This document shows, in pieces, positions 7,387 through 11,631 of a stretch of DNA of 11,631 bases. The notes beneath the pieces were generated by a model. It was not told where the DNA came from and did not search any database. It worked only from the letters and a program-made list of their open reading frames with translations. Position 1 is the first letter of the stretch. Each line of letters begins with the position of its first letter. The DNA is from Desulfuromonadaceae bacterium (GTDB taxonomy: Bacteria; Desulfobacterota; Desulfuromonadia; Desulfuromonadales; SZUA-401): contig QKBP01000024.1 of NCBI GenBank assembly GCA_003246035.1, forward strand, positions 1 through 11,631. The letters run 5' to 3'. Made by a program: the position numbers and the translations under genes.

Positions 7387-9096
7387 TTATTTGCGCCCGA
7401 CCACGGCCTGGGCGACGTTGTAGGAGTGGTCACCGATTTTTTCGAAGTTGTGCAGCATGTCAATAAACACCAGGCCCGGCAGCACCGCGCATTCTCCGGT
7501 GTTCAGACGCGTAATATGGTTGTTGCGCAGCGTGTCCTCGAGCTCGTCGATCGCGTCTTCCATCTTGTCGGCCTGCGGAAAAACCTCGGAGGCCGACAGG
7601 CGCTTCTCCATGGCGTTGATGATGAACTGCAGGAAGTCACGCGTTGCACCGGCGATCTCATCGACCTCCAGATCGGCAATCTCTGAAAAGAGAATCTTCT
7701 CTTCGACACGGCGCAATCCGAGTTGCCAGAGGTTCTCACAGTGGTCACCGATGCGCTCGAGGTTGTTGACCATGTGCATCATCGAGGTGATTTCCTTCGA
7801 CGTCTCCTGGGTCACCGACTTCTGGGAGAGCGCCACGAGAAAATCAGTGATCTCCTTCTGCAGCATGTCAACCAACTCTTCCTGCTTCTCGAGGTCCTTG
7901 ATCAGTTTGACATTCTTATCCTTGAGGAAAGTCATGGTGTTGTCGAAGAGGTCACGGGTCACCTCGGCCATCCTCTTGACCTCGGCCCGCGCCTGACCAA
8001 GGGCGATTGGCGGCGTATTGAGAACCCGGTTGTCGATGTACTTGAGATGATACTCCATGAGCTGATCGTTGCCGGGGAGCATGAGGGTCGTGAGCTTTGC
8101 GAGCAGACCGACCATCGGAAGGAAGATGATGGTGTTGATGATGTTAAACATGGTATGGGTGTTGGCGATGTGACGGGCGATATACGGCTTGTCACCAATC
8201 GCGGCACCGATGGCCGCGGCTTGCTCTGCGGTCTCGACCACGAAATCCGCGGCGCCTCCCGCAGCCGGTTCGGTCATCACTGTAATGAACTTCATAAATA
8301 CAGGCATCAGCATCAGCATGTAGGCGACACCGATCACGTTGAACATCAGATGGGCCAGCGCCGTGCGCCGGGCTGCGAGATTGGTGCCGATCGCCGCCAG
8401 GTTGGCCGTCACGGTCGTACCGATGTTCTCGCCGAGGATCAGGGCGACGCTCCCCTCGAACGTCAGCAGCCCGGAGGATGCGAGCGCCAATGTAATCCCA
8501 ATGGTGGCGCTGCTGCTCTGTACGATCACCGTCATGATCGCCCCGACCAGGACGCCCAGCAGCGGGTTGTCTCCGACGAGAGTGAAGATTTCCTTGAATT
8601 CGGCACTGGTCTTGAGCGGATCGAACGCGCCCTTCATGACCGAAAGGCCGAAGAACAGAATGCCGAATCCGAGCAATATCTCCCCGACATACTGCCAGCG
8701 GCGGCTGCGTGCAAAGAGTTTGAAGCCAGCCCCGATCCCGATCGCCGGCAGGGCGTACTTGGTAATCTTGAAGGCAATCAGCTGAGCCGTAACCGTGGTG
8801 CCGATATTGGCGCCGAGAATGACCCCGATCGACTGGACCAGGGACATCAAGCCCGCATTCACGAACCCGACCACCATGACGGTCGTCGCACTTGAAGATT
8901 GGATGATCGCAGTCACAGCGACACCGACCAGAGTGCCTATGATGCGGTTCGCGGTCAACGCGGCCAGGATCCGGCGCATCCGGTCCCCGGCGACCTTCTG
9001 TAGCCCTTCCGACATGACCTTCATGCCGAACAGGAACATCCCCAGCCCACCCAGAAGACCAAAAATCAGCTTTTGATTGAGAAGGATATCGAGCAT
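7387..9096 (-). CDS. Na+/phosphate cotransporter with PhoU-like domain
   Basis: A 569-residue inner-membrane protein. The N-terminal half (about 1-340) is the NaPi-II type fold with two inverted repeats, each carrying the signature QSSSAT (66-71 and 193-198) followed by a G(A/E)NIGTTVTA segment (95-104 and 222-231), and several hydrophobic helices. The C-terminal part (about 345-569) is cytoplasmic and PhoU-like, with the paired metal-binding motifs NLERIGDH (445-452) and NFEKIGDH (550-557). It is predicted to couple phosphate movement to the sodium gradient; relatives such as YjbB have been linked to phosphate export, so direction is not certain. The PhoU part may tune transport. The ATG has GGAG about 8 nt upstream. 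The phosphatase gene starts 1 nt after its stop, so the two form one unit. Confidence 0.94.
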   Translation of the reverse strand: MLDILLNQKLIFGLLGGLGMFLFGMKVMSEGLQKVAGDRMRRILAALTANRIIGTLVGVAVTAIIQSSSATTVMVVGFVNAGLMSLVQSIGVILGANIGTTVTAQLIAFKITKYALPAIGIGAGFKLFARSRRWQYVGEILLGFGILFFGLSVMKGAFDPLKTSAEFKEIFTLVGDNPLLGVLVGAIMTVIVQSSSATIGITLALASSGLLTFEGSVALILGENIGTTVTANLAAIGTNLAARRTALAHLMFNVIGVAYMLMLMPVFMKFITVMTEPAAGGAADFVVETAEQAAAIGAAIGDKPYIARHIANTHTMFNIINTIIFLPMVGLLAKLTTLMLPGNDQLMEYHLKYIDNRVLNTPPIALGQARAEVKRMAEVTRDLFDNTMTFLKDKNVKLIKDLEKQEELVDMLQKEITDFLVALSQKSVTQETSKEITSMMHMVNNLERIGDHCENLWQLGLRRVEEKILFSEIADLEVDEIAGATRDFLQFIINAMEKRLSASEVFPQADKMEDAIDELEDTLRNNHITRLNTGECAVLPGLVFIDMLHNFEKIGDHSYNVAQAVVGRK

Positions 9097-9134
9097 GTCA
9101 AGACTCCGTTGACCTTGATGTATGTGCGCGGCAC

Positions 9135-9167
9135 AAAAAAGAAAAAGCCCGGTCTGGCGACCGGGCT
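9135..9167 (-). terminator. Strong intrinsic terminator of the envelope operon
   Basis: On the minus strand AGCCCGGTC-GCCA-GACCGGGCT forms a perfect 9-bp GC-rich stem with a tetraloop, followed by TTTTT, C and TTTTTT. It starts 20 nt after the lipoprotein stop codon and closes the envelope operon. A strong promoter lies just upstream and overlaps it functionally (see 9169-9197). Confidence 0.93.
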
Positions 9168-9168
9168 G

Positions 9169-9197
9169 AATATACGTGATGCAGGGTTACTTTTCAA
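9169..9197 (-). promoter_or_regulatory. Sigma70-type promoter for Na/Pi transporter, abutting the terminator
   Basis: On the minus strand TTGAAA (9192-9197), a 17-bp spacer and TATATT (9169-9174) make a good sigma70-type promoter. The -35 lies in the last codons of the lipoprotein gene. The predicted start is near 9161-9163, inside the first arm of the terminator stem, giving a leader of about 65 nt to the transporter ATG. A transcript starting there would lack most of the 5' arm and so escape that terminator. Confidence 0.65.
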
Positions 9198-9819
9198 CGC
9201 TAAACGGGAAGGCAAATTCCCCGCCGGGGTAGCCCTGTACGGGCGGGATAGACAGTTTCAGGGTGAACGAGGGCATGGTCGTCAGGTCAGCGACAAAATA
9301 TACCAGACCGGAGATGCGGTTCCCGGGCTTAATCGTTCCCTCGGGAAGTGCCTGGGTGAAAATATCCTGTGGCCGGTTGGCTGCATAATACGGAAGATCA
9401 CTGGTGAACGAATTGAAATAAGAGCTCTTCTGGGCATCCTCGAGGTAATAGTAGCCGACATACGGGTACGGGACCATATAGGGCAGATCCCTCGAAACCA
9501 TCTCTTTGACCTGAAGCGGGGAAACCGCCGTAAACTGGCGACCATCCTGGGAGACTAAAAGCAGGTTTTCGAACGGGAAGGACCAGTTCTGGTTGAGACC
9601 GTTAGAGACATCGAGGTGGAAACTGGTGATATTGTCGACCTGGCGATAGGGAGCGTACTGGAGCTGGTCCAGGCGCGCAGTCACCGAGACCCCGCTCCGT
9701 TCAAGGGTTTGGGAGCCGGCTTTCAGATCGACAATGCCGCCAGGGGTCTCAAGCGGAATGATCTGGGGGGTACAACCCAACATCAGAGCAAGAACAGGTA
9801 TCAGCCACAGGGTTCGCAT
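9187..9819 (-). CDS. Predicted lipoprotein, Tyr-rich, function unknown
   Basis: A 210-residue protein that I do not recognise. It begins with a lipoprotein signal: MR, a hydrophobic stretch, and the lipobox LMLGC with the acylated cysteine at 16. The next residues are T-P-Q, with no Asp at +2, so outer-membrane sorting is expected under the Lol rule. The mature part looks like a beta-rich domain (SVTARLDQLQYAP, FHLDVSNG, FPFENLLLVSQDGRQF, NRISGLVYFVADL). Residues 114-145 are tyrosine-rich, nine Tyr in 32 residues. The late hydrophobic strands ending in FAFPFSV resemble the general pattern of small immunoglobulin-like periplasmic domains, but that is only an impression. The start has a strong GGAGGG ribosome binding site. 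It is the last gene of the envelope operon, 27 bp after the cyclic-nucleotide-binding gene, with a terminator 20 nt downstream. Confidence 0.85.
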   Translation of the reverse strand: MRTLWLIPVLALMLGCTPQIIPLETPGGIVDLKAGSQTLERSGVSVTARLDQLQYAPYRQVDNITSFHLDVSNGLNQNWSFPFENLLLVSQDGRQFTAVSPLQVKEMVSRDLPYMVPYPYVGYYYLEDAQKSSYFNSFTSDLPYYAANRPQDIFTQALPEGTIKPGNRISGLVYFVADLTTMPSFTLKLSIPPVQGYPGGEFAFPFSVEK

Positions 9820-9846
9820 AATTCCCTCCGCGAAAAAAGAACAAGC

Positions 9847-10317
9847 TCAGGCGGAAGCGCGTCCGGCACCGAGGAGAATCATCTCCCGGTACTCCTGGTT
9901 GTTTTCACGGATGCGCTGACAGAAAAGGGAAACCAGATTGCGCACGAAACGGAGACCTGAGACCGGGTGCTCGCGGCACATCGTCTCGAAGTCAGGACGT
10001 TCAAGTCTCCACAGTACCGCGTCACGGCTCACTCGGGCGGTCGCAGAACGGGGCGCTTCATCGAGAATGGCGAGCTCTCCGAAAACTTCACCGGAGCCGA
10101 GACTGACCAGCAGCTGCTCGTCCCCTTCTGAAAGCATCTTGGAGATATCGATCTCGCCGCTCTCGACCAGATAAAGGGATTCGCCGGGCATGTTCTCGAT
10201 GAAAACGGTCTTGCCGGCCGGAATCTCTCTCTGTTTAAACAGCGGCAGGAGAATCTGAAGATCAATCTCTTCAAGTTCCGCGAAAACGACGCTGTCTTTG
10301 AGAAAATCGAGGTCCAT
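9847..10317 (-). CDS. Stand-alone cyclic nucleotide-binding domain protein
   Basis: A 156-residue cytoplasmic protein consisting of one CRP/CAP-type cyclic nucleotide-binding domain. The phosphate-binding cassette is intact: FGELAILDEAPRSATA at 79-94, with the Glu (E81) and Arg (R90) that contact the ribose and phosphate of cNMP in the family. The domain starts near residue 10 (VVFAELEEIDLQILLPLF). There is no helix-turn-helix after it; the C-terminus is a short helical tail (about 118-150, including NLVSLFCQRIRENNQEYREM). It therefore cannot act like CRP by itself and is probably a sensor working through protein contacts. The start has GAGG overlapping the stop of the upstream OmpA-like gene, 6 bp apart, so the genes are coupled. 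Its place among three exported envelope proteins is unusual. The ligand (cAMP, cGMP or none) is inferred from the motif only. Confidence 0.9.
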   Translation of the reverse strand: MDLDFLKDSVVFAELEEIDLQILLPLFKQREIPAGKTVFIENMPGESLYLVESGEIDISKMLSEGDEQLLVSLGSGEVFGELAILDEAPRSATARVSRDAVLWRLERPDFETMCREHPVSGLRFVRNLVSLFCQRIRENNQEYREMILLGAGRASA

Positions 10318-10323
10318 GTCGCC

Positions 10324-10794
10324 TCACTGACGGGTCACAACCGAATCGACATCGGCCACGGCCAGCCCCAGTGTGTCATCATAGAACGCCAGCTGTACGA
10401 TCGCCTCCGAAGGAGCCTGTGAACCGTAGCCGTTGAAATAGAGATCGATATCCAGTCCAAAGCGCTCCATCAGATAATCCTGCACCGCCATGGCTCGCTG
10501 CATCGAGAGAACAAGATTGTAGTCCTCCTTGCCAGTTGGTGTGGCAAAGCCTTCGATGCGCACAACCTTGCTGTCTTTGGTTAATGCCTTGATGTCCTTA
10601 GCGATGCGATCCAGGGAACGCTTGGCATCCTCTGAAAGCATATTCGATGCATGGGAAAACTCAACCGAGAGCAGCACGTTACGATGGCTGAGAAATTCCT
10701 CGATCTCCTGAAACGTTTTTGAATCGGCCCACGTCAAGGCTGCGTTAAAAAACAGGACAAGAGTCAACAGGGAGCTAAAGAAACATCGCATCAT
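10324..10794 (-). CDS. Small divergent OmpA-like periplasmic protein
   Basis: A 156-residue exported protein. Residues 1-23 form a signal peptide (MMRCFFSSLLTLVLFFNAAL, likely cleaved after TWA). The rest resembles an OmpA C-terminal (peptidoglycan-binding) domain: VEFSHASNMLSEDAKRSLDRI, VVRIEGFATPTG, YNLVLSMQRAMAVQDYL and FNGYGSQAP. It departs from the family at a key place: the usual GHTDxxG is GFATPTG here, so the aspartate that contacts diaminopimelate is missing. The C-terminal NRRVEI-type motif is also absent and replaced by an acidic tail. The arginine of the LSxxRA helix is kept. Murein binding is thus doubtful. The first ATG overlaps the stop of the preceding ompA-like gene (ATGA), and a second ATG follows at once. 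AAGGAG lies 11 nt upstream. It may be a partner or decoy of the upstream, canonical OmpA-domain protein. Confidence 0.82.
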   Translation of the reverse strand: MMRCFFSSLLTLVLFFNAALTWADSKTFQEIEEFLSHRNVLLSVEFSHASNMLSEDAKRSLDRIAKDIKALTKDSKVVRIEGFATPTGKEDYNLVLSMQRAMAVQDYLMERFGLDIDLYFNGYGSQAPSEAIVQLAFYDDTLGLAVADVDSVVTRQ

Positions 10795-11631
10795 GGAACC
10801 TGATTCTCCTTGGGAATAAGTACAAGTAGTTCAATGCGTCGATTCAGTTTGCGTCCTTCGGGAGACGCATTACTTTCAACCGGTTTACGCTCGCCATACC
10901 CCTTGAGGAAGATAATCTGGGGATTGAGGCCTTCATTGGAGACCAGATGGCTGGCTACAGAAATGGAACGCTCCATGGCCAGTTTTTCGTTGTAGTTCGC
11001 CGAACCGGTGCTGTCGGTATGACCATCGATGCGAACCAGGAACCACTTGTTCATTTTCCTGAGACGATCGACTACCAGCGAAAGGGCTCGACGGCCTTCG
11101 TCGGAGAGTTCAGCCAAGCCGAACTCAAAGGTAAATTCGGGGAGACGGTATTTACGGTAAACCGTGGTCTCCAGCGAGCCCCCCGGCAGAGGGATCGGGC
11201 CAGAGGCTGTGTAGGCCGGTGCCAGCGGGGAAGCGTCGCTAATAAAGCTCTGTACTGCTGCAGACTGAGATGCCGTAGCCGCTCCTGATCCAACAGCCCG
11301 CGAAGCATCTGCCGTCAGGGTGAGTGCCTGCCCTCCCCCGGAAACGGAGACAGCGCCTGGCTGGCTGAACGGGGTGACCGTTGTCGACCCCGCGCCGGCA
11401 GCGGTGGTCGAAGCGACCGTAGCGGCTCCGGCGGCGGACGACGGGGCGACCGTAGCGGCTCCGGCGGCGGACGACGGGGCGACGGTCGCGCCGGCACCAG
11501 CGGCCGTCTTGGCTGCGGCAGCGGAGGCGCCGTCAGCGGCGACCGTGGTGGTCCCCGCGCCGGCAGCGGTGGTCGAAGCGACCGTAGCGGCTCCGGCGGC
11601 GGACGACGGGGCGACGGTCGCGCCGGCACCA
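10791..11631 (-). CDS. OmpA-family protein with Ala-rich repeat linker, 5' end outside window
   Basis: The C-terminal 279 residues of a larger protein; the frame is open to the window edge, so the start and any signal peptide lie outside. It cannot start at the ATG at 11117, because the OmpA fold begins upstream of that Met (RLPEFTFEFGLAELSDEGRR) and no Shine-Dalgarno fits. In the visible part, residues 1 to about 82 are an Ala/Thr/Ser/Val/Gly-rich repeat linker, with an 11-residue unit APSSAAGAATV. A Ser/Ala-rich segment with PLPGGSLETTVYRKYRLPEF follows. From about 160 to the end is an OmpA peptidoglycan-binding domain with intact IDGHTDSTG, NEKLAMERSISVASHL, GYGERKP and NRRIEL. It is expected to bind murein in the periplasm while the low-complexity linker spans space to an N-terminal part not seen. 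It is the first visible gene of the envelope operon, overlapping the next by 4 bp. Confidence 0.88.
   Translation of the reverse strand, partial: GAGATVAPSSAAGAATVASTTAAGAGTTTVAADGASAAAAKTAAGAGATVAPSSAAGAATVAPSSAAGAATVASTTAAGAGSTTVTPFSQPGAVSVSGGGQALTLTADASRAVGSGAATASQSAAVQSFISDASPLAPAYTASGPIPLPGGSLETTVYRKYRLPEFTFEFGLAELSDEGRRALSLVVDRLRKMNKWFLVRIDGHTDSTGSANYNEKLAMERSISVASHLVSNEGLNPQIIFLKGYGERKPVESNASPEGRKLNRRIELLVLIPKENQVP
11388..11631. repeat. In-frame GC-rich tandem repeats (33-bp unit, higher-order copies)
   Basis: A 33-bp unit beginning GCGACCGTAGCGG occurs identically at 11413-11445, 11446-11478 and 11578-11610. It encodes 11 residues on the minus strand. A longer block, 11388-11446, recurs exactly at 11553-11611 (165 bp apart). 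The 21 bp after the second unit (11479-11499) recur at 11611-11631 (132 bp apart). The spacings differ by exactly one 33-bp unit, which points to a larger repeat of about 132 bp in which one copy gained or lost a unit. All spacings are multiples of three. The array runs off the window edge. Confidence 0.93.

Noticed and set aside
7723..8895. Long plus-strand open frame (390 codons) opposite the Na/Pi transporter
   Set aside because: Antisense shadow of a well-supported gene; composition rich in His, Arg, Asp and Gln, with no domain recognised and no ribosome binding site.
11315..11629. Pro/Arg-rich minus-strand frame over the repeat region
   Set aside because: It is the shifted-frame reading of the GC-rich repeats. 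The frame continuous with the OmpA domain gives a sensible Ala/Thr/Ser linker and has no stop.

Overview
The window reads as ordinary chromosome of a GC-rich, anaerobic Gram-negative bacterium. The best guess is a Desulfuromonadales/Geobacter-like member of the Desulfobacterota. This is inferred from gene content: an oxygen-sensitive indolepyruvate:ferredoxin oxidoreductase next to two phenylacetate-CoA ligases and an ACT protein, a PilZ protein, OmpA-type envelope proteins and a lipoprotein. No rRNA or other phylogenetic marker is present, so the assignment is tentative. Every gene I can support lies on the minus strand, so transcription runs from high to low coordinates.

In transcription order from the right edge, 11631-9187 is an envelope operon. 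It holds an OmpA-family protein cut by the window edge, with a long Ala/Thr/Ser/Val-rich repeat linker; a small, divergent OmpA-like protein; a stand-alone cyclic-nucleotide-binding-domain protein; and a Tyr-rich lipoprotein. The first two genes overlap by 4 bp (ATGA), the next gaps are 6 and 27 bp, and a strong terminator follows at 9135-9167. A good sigma70-type promoter (9169-9197) is nested in the end of the lipoprotein gene, so that its transcripts would begin inside the terminator stem.

At 9096-6471 lies a phosphate pair: a Na+/phosphate cotransporter with a C-terminal PhoU-like domain, followed 1 nt after its stop by a Ppx/GppA-type phosphatase. At 6460-924 lies an aryl-acid operon with its own promoter: iorA, iorB (8-bp overlap), paaK copy 2, a tandem-ACT protein, and paaK copy 1. 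IorAB interconverts arylpyruvates and arylacetyl-CoAs using ferredoxin. PaaK activates free arylacetates to the same CoA esters. The double-ACT protein is a likely aromatic amino acid sensor.

Below this, tRNA-Pro(GGG) has a near-consensus promoter and an intrinsic terminator. A PilZ-domain protein follows with both c-di-GMP motifs intact. The left 274 bp have no convincing gene but carry two hairpin-plus-T-tract terminators on opposite strands, which suggests convergent transcription with something left of the window.

I found no mobile element, CRISPR array or obvious defence system. The less ordinary items are the envelope operon with its cyclic-nucleotide receptor, the repeat-bearing OmpA protein whose frame has no start codon inside the window, and the promoter nested in a terminator.
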